Source of the DNA: Flavivirga amylovorans | GTDB taxonomy: Bacteria; Bacteroidota; Bacteroidia; Flavobacteriales; Flavobacteriaceae | Direction of reading: 5' to 3' | DNA: 64,000 bases | Assembly: GCF_030540875.1 (NCBI RefSeq) | Contig: NZ_JAUOEM010000007.1 | Coordinates: forward strand, 1-64,000 | Shown: positions 34,649 through 43,457 of the stretch, one piece after another | Layout: each line of letters begins with the position of its first letter | How positions within the stretch are numbered: position 1 is the stretch's first letter | Notes under the pieces: generated by a model | What the model saw: the letters and a program-made list of their open reading frames with translations, nothing else | What the model was told of the DNA's origin: nothing | Databases searched by the model: none | Program-made: the position numbers and the translations under genes

Positions 34649-36898
34649 TTACAAAAAAATAACGTCATTTTTGCCTACTAAATTAAAGTCAAGATGCTTT
34701 TTAACCAGATCTGTATTTTTAACTTTTACAAGAACTTCATCTCCAAGTTGATACATTGTTTTGGTGTTTCTGCCAACCATAGCGTACTGGTCTTGGTCGA
34801 ATGCGTAATGATCATCTTTCATATCTCGAACACTTACCATACCTTCACATTTATTAGAAATAATTTCTACATAAATACCCCAGTCGGTTACACCAGAAAT
34901 AACGCCTACAAATTCATCATCTTTATGGTCTTGCATAAATTTAATTTGCATGTATTTTATAGAATCTCGTTCTGCTTTAGTGGCTAGATTTTCCATAGCA
35001 CTAGAATGATTGCATTTATCTTCGTAGGCTTCTTCGCTTACAGATTTACCTCCATCTAAGTAATGTTGTAATAACCGGTGTGCCATCACATCTGGATAGC
35101 GACGAATGGGTGATGTAAAATGACTGTAATAATCGAATGCTAAGCCATAATGTCCAATGTTGCGAGTGGTATACTCGGCTTTACTCATACTTCTAATGGC
35201 TAAGGTATCAACAAGGTTTTGTTCCTTTTTACCATTAACTTCTTTGAGTAAATTATTAAGTGATGCCGATGTTGTTTTTCTGTCCTTAAAATTAAGTTTG
35301 TAACCAAATTTAGATACAATACTTTGTAAGTTAGCTAATTTACTGTCGTCTGGCTCGTCGTGTACACGATAGACAAATGTCTTTTTCGGATCTTTTTTAC
35401 CAATAAATTCCGATACTTTTCGGTTTGCCAATAGCATAAATTCTTCAATAAGTTTATTGGCGTCCTTACTGGTTTTAAAAAACACACCTACGGGATTACT
35501 TTCTTGATCTAAATTGAATTTTACTTCTACTTTATCAAAAGAAATGGCACCAGATCCCATACGTTTTTGTCGCATAATTTTAGCTAGTTCGTCCATTTTT
35601 AAAATGGCTTGCGCTATTTCTTTAGGCGTTTGATATTCTTTTCCTGTAAGCGATACTTCTTTTGGTATGGTATTATTAATTTCATTAATGTTGTGGATTC
35701 CTGCCTTCGCAGGAATGACAAGCCCTATATTATTTTCTATAATAGCTTGAGCTTCTTCGTAAGCATATCGTGCATCACTATAAGTTACTGTACGCCCAAA
35801 CCATTCGTTTTTTATCTCACATGTATCATTCATTTGGAATACAGCAGAAAAGGTGTATTTCTCTTCATGTGGACGTAATGAACACGCTTTGTTTGATAAC
35901 ACCTCGGGAAGCATCGGGACTACTCTGTCTACTAGATAAACAGACGTGGCACGTTCATAAGCTTCATCATCTAAAACGGTACCTTCTTGTAAATAATGAG
36001 ATACATCTGCAATATGAATACCTATCTCATACAATCCATTGTCTAAGATTTCGAAAGACAAGGCATCATCAAAATCCTTTGCGTCTTTAGGATCAATTGT
36101 AAAGGTTAAGTCTTTACGCATGTCTCTACGCTTAGAGATTTCTTCGGCCGTAATAGAAGTGTCTAGTTTATTTGCAAAATCTTCTACTTCGTGTGGAAAT
36201 TCATGAGGTAATCCATACTCGGCTAAAATAGAATGGATTTCTGTATTATGGTCTCCTGGTTTACCAAGTACCTGGATCACTTTACCATAAGGTGAATCGG
36301 CTTTTTCTGGCCAGTCTTCAAGTTTTACCAATACTTTATCTCCATCTTCTGCTTTAAAGGTCTTATTAATGGGAACAAAGATATCTTTATGCATCTTTGT
36401 ACTATCTGCAATTACAAAGGCGTAGTTGTTATGTAATTGAATAACGCCAACATATTCGCTTTTATCGCGTTTTATAATGTTGGTTATCTCGCCTTCTAAT
36501 TTTCCTCTTTTTCTACGTTTATATACATAGAACTCTACTTCATCACCATTTAATGCTTTATTAATATTGTTGGATGCTATAAAAACATCGTCATCAAATT
36601 CGTCACAGATAATATAACCAGAACCTTTAGCAGATAAATCTAAAATACCTGTATGATATTCTGTATTAATAACGGCTTTAAATTTCCCTCGTTCTACTTG
36701 TATAATCTCTTGTTTAGCGGCAAGTTTTGCTAAGGTTTTTATAATTTGATTTCTGCTACTGGCATCGTTAACGCCAAGTTTTGCAGCAATTTGTTTATAG
36801 TTGAATGATTGGTTTCTATCTTTTTTTAAAATACTTAGAATGGTATTTGTTAGGTTGGAAATTCCTTTTTTCGATTTCCTTTTTTTCTTTCTTGTCAT
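34649..36898 (-). CDS. rnr: ribonuclease R with in-frame repeat insertion
   Basis: 749 aa 3'-5' exoribonuclease of the RNase II/R family. Order: basic N-terminus (TRKKKRKSKKG), winged-helix region, cold-shock OB domains (about 70-230), the RNB catalytic domain with DPKDAKDFDDALS near 270-283 supplying the metal-binding Asp residues, and a C-terminal S1 domain (about 650-735). Between YEEAQAIIENN and the conserved PKEVSL segment the protein carries VIPAKAGIH (residues 394-402), the translation of a dispersed palindromic repeat (35697-35716). The insertion lies in a variable loop and keeps the frame, so the enzyme is probably functional. Confidence 0.94.
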   Translation of the reverse strand: MTRKKKRKSKKGISNLTNTILSILKKDRNQSFNYKQIAAKLGVNDASSRNQIIKTLAKLAAKQEIIQVERGKFKAVINTEYHTGILDLSAKGSGYIICDEFDDDVFIASNNINKALNGDEVEFYVYKRRKRGKLEGEITNIIKRDKSEYVGVIQLHNNYAFVIADSTKMHKDIFVPINKTFKAEDGDKVLVKLEDWPEKADSPYGKVIQVLGKPGDHNTEIHSILAEYGLPHEFPHEVEDFANKLDTSITAEEISKRRDMRKDLTFTIDPKDAKDFDDALSFEILDNGLYEIGIHIADVSHYLQEGTVLDDEAYERATSVYLVDRVVPMLPEVLSNKACSLRPHEEKYTFSAVFQMNDTCEIKNEWFGRTVTYSDARYAYEEAQAIIENNIGLVIPAKAGIHNINEINNTIPKEVSLTGKEYQTPKEIAQAILKMDELAKIMRQKRMGSGAISFDKVEVKFNLDQESNPVGVFFKTSKDANKLIEEFMLLANRKVSEFIGKKDPKKTFVYRVHDEPDDSKLANLQSIVSKFGYKLNFKDRKTTSASLNNLLKEVNGKKEQNLVDTLAIRSMSKAEYTTRNIGHYGLAFDYYSHFTSPIRRYPDVMAHRLLQHYLDGGKSVSEEAYEDKCNHSSAMENLATKAERDSIKYMQIKFMQDHKDDEFVGVISGVTDWGIYVEIISNKCEGMVSVRDMKDDHYAFDQDQYAMVGRNTKTMYQLGDEVLVKVKNTDLVKKHLDFNLVGKNDVIFL
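35697..35716. repeat. palindromic dispersed repeat inside rnr
   Basis: ATTCCTGC (35697-35704) / GCAGGAAT (35709-35716), perfect 8-bp stem, 4-base loop, flanked by GTGG and GACAAG. The word family GGATTCCTGCCTTCGCAGGAATGAC is a well-known dispersed hairpin, often mistranslated as VIPAKAGI. Here it is in frame inside a conserved gene. Confidence 0.85.
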
Positions 36899-36990
36899 TT
36901 ATAATTTAATTCATAATCGTTCCCATAAAGTAATAGGAGTTAGTTGTTTTAAACTTAATTGAGTGGTGAAGATTTGTATTAAGTTTTGTG

Positions 36991-36998
36991 CAAAGTTA
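36991..36998 (-). promoter_or_regulatory. -7 promoter box of rnr
   Basis: TAACTTTG on the minus strand, matching TAnnTTTG, 93 bases before the rnr ATG, which would give a 5' leader of about 85 bases. Confidence 0.45.
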
Positions 36999-37275
36999 CA
37001 TTTAAAATTTTTAATCGTATTTTTTCTACGTTATGCAATAAAAAAGAAAAGGTTTCTAGAGCGTTAAAATAGCTTGTTTTATGAGAAACGTTGAGGATGT
37101 TAGGTAGAGTAGTGATAGCTCTTGGGTTAAAATCCGACAGAGATTTATTTTCAGACAAACTTGATAAAAATGTTAAGATACTTATGGAGATATAATCCCA
37201 TATCTATGACACTTCTGAATGAAGATGAAATTGAAAAATAGAAATAAGGTGAATTAAACTATATGGCATTTATAG

Positions 37276-37324
37276 AAAATAGCAGAAAAACACAAATTAC
37301 ATAATTGTGTTTTTCTGCTATTTT
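37276..37324 (-). terminator. strong terminator of the FG-GAP gene pair
   Basis: Perfect 20-bp stem (37276-37295 with 37305-37324; core AGCAGAAAAACACAA), 9-base loop, A/T-rich ends serving as a T-run. Lies 26 bases after the stop of the second FG-GAP gene. Confidence 0.85.
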
Positions 37325-37350
37325 ATTATTGATCGTTATTCGTGTGATTA

Positions 37351-38823
37351 TTATTCAATGATTAATTTCTTGGTAGCGTTACCTTTATCGGTTACAATTT
37401 GTAGATAATACATTCCTGAAGATAAGTCAGAGGTATCAATAATGCTTTTTTGAGTGGATTTTATAAACTGGCCTAACCCATTATAAATAGATATTTTTTC
37501 TAAGATTAAACCTTTGTTTAATTTAATGGTTGTTTGAAAAGTAGCTGGATTAGGAGATATACGAAACCGGGATAAAACAAAAGAGTTTGAAGATAAAACA
37601 GGTCTTAAATTGTAAACACGTACATGACCAGAATTTGTAGCATTTAAATTTTTTGGAGCTCCTATGGCTACTTTAGAACCATTGTTTGATGATAGCGATA
37701 CGCTAGAACCTGAAAGATCGGCTATATCTTCACCATCAATATTAGCCCCAATCTTTATCCAATCTTTTGATGATACGTTGTATTTAAAAACCCGAACATG
37801 ACCAGATGCTAGGTTGCTTTGAGGAGAGCCAATGGCTACTATGGTGCCATCTCCAGAAAGCGATACGCTAGTCCCAGATTGATTAGAAGCTGCTTCTCCA
37901 TCAATATCGGAACCTAATTGTTGCCATGAATTAGATATATATTTAAAGACTCTTACGTGCCCTGATGTAACAAGAAGATCACTATTAGTAGGAGAGCCTA
38001 TGGCCACTGTTAAACCATCGTCTGAGAGTGATACACTATACCCCGATTGATCTCCACGATCTTCTCCATCAATGTTATCGCCCATTTTTATCCACTCTCC
38101 AAATGATGAATTATACTCATAAACGATTACATGCCCACCGTTAAAATCATTGCGAGGAGCTCCAACAGCTATAGCAGCTCCATTACCAGAAAATGACACG
38201 CTATACCCTGCTCCATTACCAGCAGTTTCTCCATAAATATCGTCACCCAATTTTTCCCAAGTGCTTGAAGATTCATTATATTCATAAACCTGTACATAGC
38301 TTATATTAACAGCACTAAAATTAGTTGCTCCAACAACAACTTTAGAACCGTCATTGGAAAGCGATACACTATGCCCAAATAAATTACCTGCTGCTTTACC
38401 TTTAATATCATTTCCTACCTTTTCCCAAGTGTCTAATAATTCATTGTATTTATAAATTTGTACTTGACCAAAATCAATACCACTTACTCCATTATTGTAG
38501 GGTGATCCTATAGCTACTATAGAGCCATCATTGGAAAGGGATATACTATAACCGAATTGATCTTCGAGCTCCTGACCTTCAATTTTATCCCCTATCTGTG
38601 TCCAACCAGAGGGTGCATTCTCATAAATTTTTACATGACCAGAATTATTCCCATTATCATTGCTTTTAGGAGCGCTAATAGCCATGATAGAACCATCACC
38701 CGAAAGTGACACGCTATATCCAAATTGATCGTCATCGGCTTCGCCATCAATATCATTATCTATTTGTATTTGACTTATACTAAGCAAGGGAATAAAGAAA
38801 ACTAAGAATAGATTTTTTTTCAT
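37351..38823 (-). CDS. FG-GAP-like repeat protein with T9SS sorting domain
   Basis: 490 aa. Signal peptide about 1-17. The body holds about seven repeats of roughly 55 residues with the core FGYSVSLSGDGSIMAIGAP...GHVRVYEY, an FG-GAP/integrin-alpha-like beta-propeller blade. The C-terminal 75 residues are a T9SS type A sorting domain (FRISPNPATFQTTIKLN to LQIVTDKGNATKKLIIE). So it is secreted through T9SS and attached to the surface. Partner or ligand unknown. It is a tandem paralogue of the gene 25 bases upstream; their 3' ends are almost identical. Confidence 0.88.
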   Translation of the reverse strand: MKKNLFLVFFIPLLSISQIQIDNDIDGEADDDQFGYSVSLSGDGSIMAISAPKSNDNGNNSGHVKIYENAPSGWTQIGDKIEGQELEDQFGYSISLSNDGSIVAIGSPYNNGVSGIDFGQVQIYKYNELLDTWEKVGNDIKGKAAGNLFGHSVSLSNDGSKVVVGATNFSAVNISYVQVYEYNESSSTWEKLGDDIYGETAGNGAGYSVSFSGNGAAIAVGAPRNDFNGGHVIVYEYNSSFGEWIKMGDNIDGEDRGDQSGYSVSLSDDGLTVAIGSPTNSDLLVTSGHVRVFKYISNSWQQLGSDIDGEAASNQSGTSVSLSGDGTIVAIGSPQSNLASGHVRVFKYNVSSKDWIKIGANIDGEDIADLSGSSVSLSSNNGSKVAIGAPKNLNATNSGHVRVYNLRPVLSSNSFVLSRFRISPNPATFQTTIKLNKGLILEKISIYNGLGQFIKSTQKSIIDTSDLSSGMYYLQIVTDKGNATKKLIIE

Positions 38824-38848
38824 AATGTTTAAGGGGTTAAAGTGATTA

Positions 38849-40297
38849 TTATTTAATAATTAATTTCTTGGTAGCGTTACCTTTATCGGTTACAATTTGT
38901 AGATAATACATTCCTGAAGATAAGTCAGAGGTATCAATAATGTCTTTTTTAGTGGATTTTATAAACTGACCTAAATTATTGTAGATAGATATTTTTTTTA
39001 AGATTAAACCTTTGTTTAGTTTAATGGATGTTTGAAAAGTAGCTGGATTAGGAGATATACGAAACCGGGATAAAACGAAAGAATCTGATGATAATATGGC
39101 ATTTAAATCGAAAACACTTGTAGAGCCACCGTTGTTATTATTTGGTGTGCTAATAGCGACCATAGAACCATCAGCAGAAAGTGAAACACTATGACCAAAC
39201 TGACGATCTGTAGTTTGACCATTTATATTGCTGCCTATTTGTTTCCAAAGGCCTGATATGTTTTTATAAATACTTACTTGACCAGAGCTATCTGCACCAC
39301 CATTACCGCCAGGGACTCCAATAGCTACTATAGAACCATCTGAAGAAAGAGAGAGGCTCCAGCCTAATTTATCATCGATTGCACCGCCATCAATGCTATT
39401 ACCTATTAATGACCAACCGCTCGGTAAATTCTCATAAACTCGCACTTGACCAGAATTAGCAGTATTATCTGTGGCGCCAATAGCTACTATAGAGCCATTG
39501 GAAGAAAGTGATACACTAAAACCAGATTTATCATTGCCATATTCTCCATAAATATCATCGCCTAATTGTTCCCAGTTATTAAGTGTGTTTTCATATTTAT
39601 AGATCCTTACATGTCCTGATTTATCACCATTAATATTATCGTTATCGGGAGCTCCAATAGCAATAACATGACCATTAGAAGATAGTGAAATACTTGTGCC
39701 TGATTGATCACCAGCTGCTTGACCGTTAATTTCGTTGCCTATGATACTCCAAGTATTAGATTTATATTCGTAAACTCGTACATGACCCGAACGATTACCA
39801 TTATCACTATTTGCTATGGCACCAATAGCAACGATATGACCCTCTTTGGAAAGCGATAGACTTGAACCCGACAAGTCATCGGCTGCTTTGCCATAAATAT
39901 CGTCTCCTAGTTGACTCCAAACATTAGATTTATATTCATAAACTTTTACATAACCCGAATTATTACCATTAGCGTTATTATTATAAGGTGCACCAATAGC
40001 AAGTATAGTTCCGTCATAAGAAAGAGATACCCGATATCCGAACCAATTGCCAGCCAAACCATAAATGTCACTACCTATCTGTGTCCATATACCTGATGTG
40101 TTTTTATAAATCCGTACAAGGCCTGAAAAAGAATTATACCCTATTGTACCAATGGCCAATGTGGAGCCGTCACCAGAAAGTGACACGCTAAAACCAGATA
40201 GATCAAGGCTTGATTCACCATCAATACTACCACCTATTTGTATTTGGCTTAAACTAAAAAAAGGGATAAGGAAAATTAAAAGTAGATTTTGTTTCAT
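38849..40297 (-). CDS. FG-GAP-like repeat protein with T9SS sorting domain (paralogue)
   Basis: 482 aa, same design as its downstream neighbour: signal peptide (MKQNLLLIFLIPFFSLS), seven FG-GAP-like blades with DLSGFSVSLSGDGSTLAIG as core, and the same T9SS sorting domain ending ATKKLIIK. First gene of the two-gene unit. Repeat sequences differ between paralogues more than the sorting domains do, suggesting conversion of the 3' ends or selection on secretion. Confidence 0.88.
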   Translation of the reverse strand: MKQNLLLIFLIPFFSLSQIQIGGSIDGESSLDLSGFSVSLSGDGSTLAIGTIGYNSFSGLVRIYKNTSGIWTQIGSDIYGLAGNWFGYRVSLSYDGTILAIGAPYNNNANGNNSGYVKVYEYKSNVWSQLGDDIYGKAADDLSGSSLSLSKEGHIVAIGAIANSDNGNRSGHVRVYEYKSNTWSIIGNEINGQAAGDQSGTSISLSSNGHVIAIGAPDNDNINGDKSGHVRIYKYENTLNNWEQLGDDIYGEYGNDKSGFSVSLSSNGSIVAIGATDNTANSGQVRVYENLPSGWSLIGNSIDGGAIDDKLGWSLSLSSDGSIVAIGVPGGNGGADSSGQVSIYKNISGLWKQIGSNINGQTTDRQFGHSVSLSADGSMVAISTPNNNNGGSTSVFDLNAILSSDSFVLSRFRISPNPATFQTSIKLNKGLILKKISIYNNLGQFIKSTKKDIIDTSDLSSGMYYLQIVTDKGNATKKLIIK

Positions 40298-40577
40298 GTT
40301 ATTATTTTATGAGGTTTAATTAATATTGAACGATTGTAAATAATAAAACCCTCTTTATTTTCCTGCTTTTTTAATTGTGCTAAAAACTAATGGTTAGTAA
40401 CGCTTTTGTTTACATACATTTAAAGCTTTTTGTTGAATGTAAACCACTAAAAAAAGAATAAGTAAAATGGTACTTGTTCTAAACTATTTATGAAGAAATT
40501 CTTTATTTGTCAAAAAAAACAATAACTAAACTAAGGTAAGTTTTCTTGTTAATGTTTTTAGGATATTTAGTGTATTG

Positions 40578-41732
40578 TTAAGAAGGCTTCTTATGAAGCA
40601 AGCGTGTAAGCTTAATAGATAAGTCGGTTAAAATAATTTTAGAATTACCATTGCGTTCAATATGGTAAATAGCGTCCTGAAGTTCGTCGCTAATGTCCAA
40701 AATATTATTACCATGTATAAAAGGCGCAAAATTTTCTAACTTAAATTTTGGTGTTTTTGGTTCTAAAAAAACTAAGTCGGTAGCATTATAATTTAGTAAT
40801 AATGCCTGTCTAAAAAAATCTAAGCAGAAATGTAAAAATTGCTTTTGTGTTTCCCGCCCAGTTTTGGCTATATCTTCACTCCATGAAATGAGATCATGTA
40901 TGGCTGCTTTATTCCCTTTGGCTTTAAAAGCACTTCGAATCCAGAAAATAAACCATTCTTCAAATTGTAAATCTTCAGAATCCTGATAAACTAAATCACA
41001 AGCTTTATTGTAATTTCCATTAGATTGATGTGCAATTTTAGTTGCAACAGATATATCTAAACTATAACTTTTAACTAAAGCATCTTTTATTACATCTTCA
41101 GCCAAAGGCGGAAAATGTAAAATTTGACAGCGTGACCTAATCGTATTAATTATTTGTTCCTCATCTTCAGCAATAAGAATAAAGATGGTTTTATTTGGAG
41201 GCTCTTCAATAAGCTTTAAAAGTTTGTTGGCACAAGCAGTGTTCATTTTTTCTGCCATCCATATAAGCATGACTTTATAACCGCCCTCGTAAGATTTTAA
41301 AGTTAAAGATTTTACAATTTCATGGGCTTCGTCTACACCTATTTGTCCTTGCTTATTGTCAACACCAAGTAACTTATACCAATCAAAAAGATTTCCATAA
41401 GGTTGTTCTTTTAATAACTGACGCCACTCTTCAAGATAAATACTGGAAACCGGATGACTTTTTGCCTTGTCGCTGGTAGTTACCGGAAAAGCAAAATGCA
41501 AATCAGGGTGCGATAAATTTTTAAACTTTAAATTACAAGCTTCATTTCCGGTGGTGTTTTTTCCACCCGTATTCGAACATAAAATATACTGGGCATAAGC
41601 CAATGCCATTGGTAGAGTGCCACAGCCTTCATTTCCAACAAATAATTGTGCATGAGGAATTCTACCATTATCAACACTTTGTGTTAAATGATTTTTAATA
41701 TGATCCTGACCTAAAACATCCTCAAAAAGCAT
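40578..41732 (-). CDS. holB: DNA polymerase III delta' subunit
   Basis: 384 aa clamp-loader subunit of the replication machine. N-terminal AAA+ region: VLGQDHIKNHLTQSVDNGRIPHAQLF followed by GNEGCGTLPMA where a P-loop would be. The loop lacks the Lys of Walker A, as expected for the non-hydrolysing delta' subunit. Also seen: LLKLIEEPPNKTIFILIAEDEEQI and TIRSRCQILHF, the SRC motif. Length typical for Bacteroidota. ATG at 41732. Confidence 0.93.
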   Translation of the reverse strand: MLFEDVLGQDHIKNHLTQSVDNGRIPHAQLFVGNEGCGTLPMALAYAQYILCSNTGGKNTTGNEACNLKFKNLSHPDLHFAFPVTTSDKAKSHPVSSIYLEEWRQLLKEQPYGNLFDWYKLLGVDNKQGQIGVDEAHEIVKSLTLKSYEGGYKVMLIWMAEKMNTACANKLLKLIEEPPNKTIFILIAEDEEQIINTIRSRCQILHFPPLAEDVIKDALVKSYSLDISVATKIAHQSNGNYNKACDLVYQDSEDLQFEEWFIFWIRSAFKAKGNKAAIHDLISWSEDIAKTGRETQKQFLHFCLDFFRQALLLNYNATDLVFLEPKTPKFKLENFAPFIHGNNILDISDELQDAIYHIERNGNSKIILTDLSIKLTRLLHKKPS

Positions 41733-42030
41733 AAAACAAACCTACACATTTTTTATTAGATGTTAAAGCATAGAAACGATAAGTAAAGTGAATAATCTTA
41801 CTATTTTTATAAATGATTTTTTATACCGTAAGAATACTTATGGGTATTTAACATAATGTTGTAATAAACACAAAATAAATCGACTTATTTTTATATATTC
41901 AATGAAGTGTTTTATTCGCTGCATAGCAATCGTTACAGAGTAATAAAAAGACAAAATATGAGGATAAAAGAATATTTTGTAGCCAATTATAAAAAGTTTA
42001 AAGCACTTCAATAAACTCAGATTAATTAAA
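41733..42030. other. divergent intergenic region holB / DUF2652 gene
   Basis: 298 bases with no gene. It contains the holB -7 box (41737-41744). No clear promoter for the plus-strand gene was found. Confidence 0.4.
41737..41744 (-). promoter_or_regulatory. -7 box of holB next to its start codon
   Basis: TAGGTTTG on the minus strand (TAnnTTTG), ending only four bases before the holB ATG; transcription from it would give a leaderless or nearly leaderless mRNA. Confidence 0.4.
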
Positions 42031-43086
42031 ATGACTCAAAACGCTATTCTTTTTATCCCTGATATTTCAGGGTTTACAGAATTTGTACATCATACAAATA
42101 TTAGTCATAGCAGACATATCGTTTCCGAACTATTAGAATTGTTGATTGATACAAATACAATAGGCTTAGAATTAGCTGAAATTGAAGGTGATGCCTTGTT
42201 TATGTATAGGCTTGATAATCAAGTTGATATTTTAGCTATCGAGAAACAGATTGAAGCCATGTATTTAGCGTTTCATACGCATATTAAACGATATGAATAT
42301 CAGCGGATTTGTCATTGTGGAGCCTGTTCTTCTGCTTATAATTTAAAGATTAAGTTTGTGGTTCATTATGGGGAGATTGAATTTATAGAAGTTAAGGATT
42401 ATAAAAAACCATATGGAAGCCATGTGATACAAATCCATCGTTTGCTTAAAAATGACGTACCTCTAAAAGAATATGCTATTTTTACTGAAAGTGTTCGAGC
42501 TGTGAATGAAGCGAATAAGCTAATTGCAGACTATGATTTTGGTTCTATTACTTTTACATATAATCCGTTATCGCATTTAAAAGAAAAGCTTCCTGAAATT
42601 GAACCCATTCCAGATGATGTTCCTAAGCATAAGTTATTCGATGAAACTCAATTGATAAAACTTCCCGCTTTAGAACTTTATGAGGTGATTAGTAATTTTG
42701 ATTATAGACTGCTTTGGACAAAGGGAGTTGATAAATTAGAATATGATAAAAATAAAGTGAATCGCGCAGGACAAAAACATAAATGTTTAGTAAATAAAAA
42801 CGAAGAAGTAGAACAAACTACAGTTAAGAAAAAGGTTAGCAAAAACCAATTAGTCTATGGTGAATCTACAACCAATGTCCCTTTTACTAAACGAATGAAT
42901 AACTATTTTATTCTGGAAGAAATAGACGGCGGTTATACAAAGCTTCGTGTAGAAGTTTTTGCAGATTTTAAACCTTTCGGAATTCTTATGAAATGGCTCA
43001 TGAAAAAGAATATAAAGAAAATTATCCCAGAAAATATTAATGAGCTCATTCTACTTATAGACTCTGGATTTTCAACAAAAAAGTAA
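42031..43086 (+). CDS. DUF2652 cyclase-like plus SRPBCC protein
   Basis: 351 aa, cytoplasmic. The N-terminal half resembles a class III nucleotide cyclase: LFIPDISGFTEFV with D11 and EIEGDALFMY with D54 at the places of the two metal-binding aspartates, then KIKFVVHYGEIEF. A Cys cluster (CHCGAC, about 97-102) is unusual. The second half (about 205-351) looks like an SRPBCC/START-type ligand-binding domain. This matches the DUF2652 family (PF10851), function unknown. Whether it makes a cyclic nucleotide cannot be judged, since substrate-specifying residues are not recognisable. Confidence 0.78.
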   Translation: MTQNAILFIPDISGFTEFVHHTNISHSRHIVSELLELLIDTNTIGLELAEIEGDALFMYRLDNQVDILAIEKQIEAMYLAFHTHIKRYEYQRICHCGACSSAYNLKIKFVVHYGEIEFIEVKDYKKPYGSHVIQIHRLLKNDVPLKEYAIFTESVRAVNEANKLIADYDFGSITFTYNPLSHLKEKLPEIEPIPDDVPKHKLFDETQLIKLPALELYEVISNFDYRLLWTKGVDKLEYDKNKVNRAGQKHKCLVNKNEEVEQTTVKKKVSKNQLVYGESTTNVPFTKRMNNYFILEEIDGGYTKLRVEVFADFKPFGILMKWLMKKNIKKIIPENINELILLIDSGFSTKK

Positions 43087-43089
43087 AGA

Positions 43090-43251
43090 ATACCAATTTA
43101 ACTTTGAAATTGTGCATAAGTAAATTGAATTATTTTCTGCTTAATCAAGGCGAAAAATCTAAGCATAGTCTAAACTACGGTTATATTTTTTAACAAAGAG
43201 TAGGCAAAAAAGAAACGATTTATATGTGCTATTTCAAAGTTAAATTGGTAT
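43090..43251. mobile_element. MITE-like element with 21-bp terminal inverted repeats
   Basis: 162 bases. Perfect 21-bp terminal inverted repeats ATACCAATTTAACTTTGAAAT (43090-43110) and its complement at 43231-43251. The interior is noncoding and itself loosely palindromic (left TTTTCTGCTTAATC against right GAGTAGGCAAAAAAG). No transposase. This is the form of a miniature inverted-repeat element or a long imperfect hairpin. Confidence 0.65.
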
Positions 43252-43331
43252 AAAAAATCAATTTATTAATAATCTTCACAAGCTATATCGTTTTCGTGAA
43301 AAAACAGGTTTTATAGCTATTTTTAATTAGT

Positions 43332-43339
43332 TACATTTG
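43332..43339 (+). promoter_or_regulatory. -7 promoter box of pgk
   Basis: TACATTTG, matching TAnnTTTG, 119 bases before the pgk ATG. Confidence 0.45.
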
Positions 43340-43457
43340 TGTGTTAAATAGTTGATAAAACACAAAATAAATATGAATGAAATGTTTATGTTTAGTATTT
43401 ATATAACCTTGACACAAATATGACATTTAATAATAAAAAATAATAAAAGACGAACCA

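Larger units (their letters stand above)
36899..37350. other. gene-free region between rnr and FG-GAP gene
   Basis: 452 bases. Holds the rnr promoter box (36991-36998) and the strong terminator of the FG-GAP pair (37276-37324). A short plus-strand open stretch from an ATG near 37098 ends after about 32 codons and has no support as a gene. Confidence 0.5.
43087..43457. other. gene-free region upstream of pgk
   Basis: 371 bases. Contains the MITE-like element 43090-43251 and the pgk promoter box 43332-43339. Nothing else recognised. Confidence 0.5.

Noticed and set aside
37098-37200. Short plus-strand reading frame in the rnr/FG-GAP gap, possibly a gene remnant
   Set aside because: Only about 32 codons, no recognisable protein, no conserved context seen.
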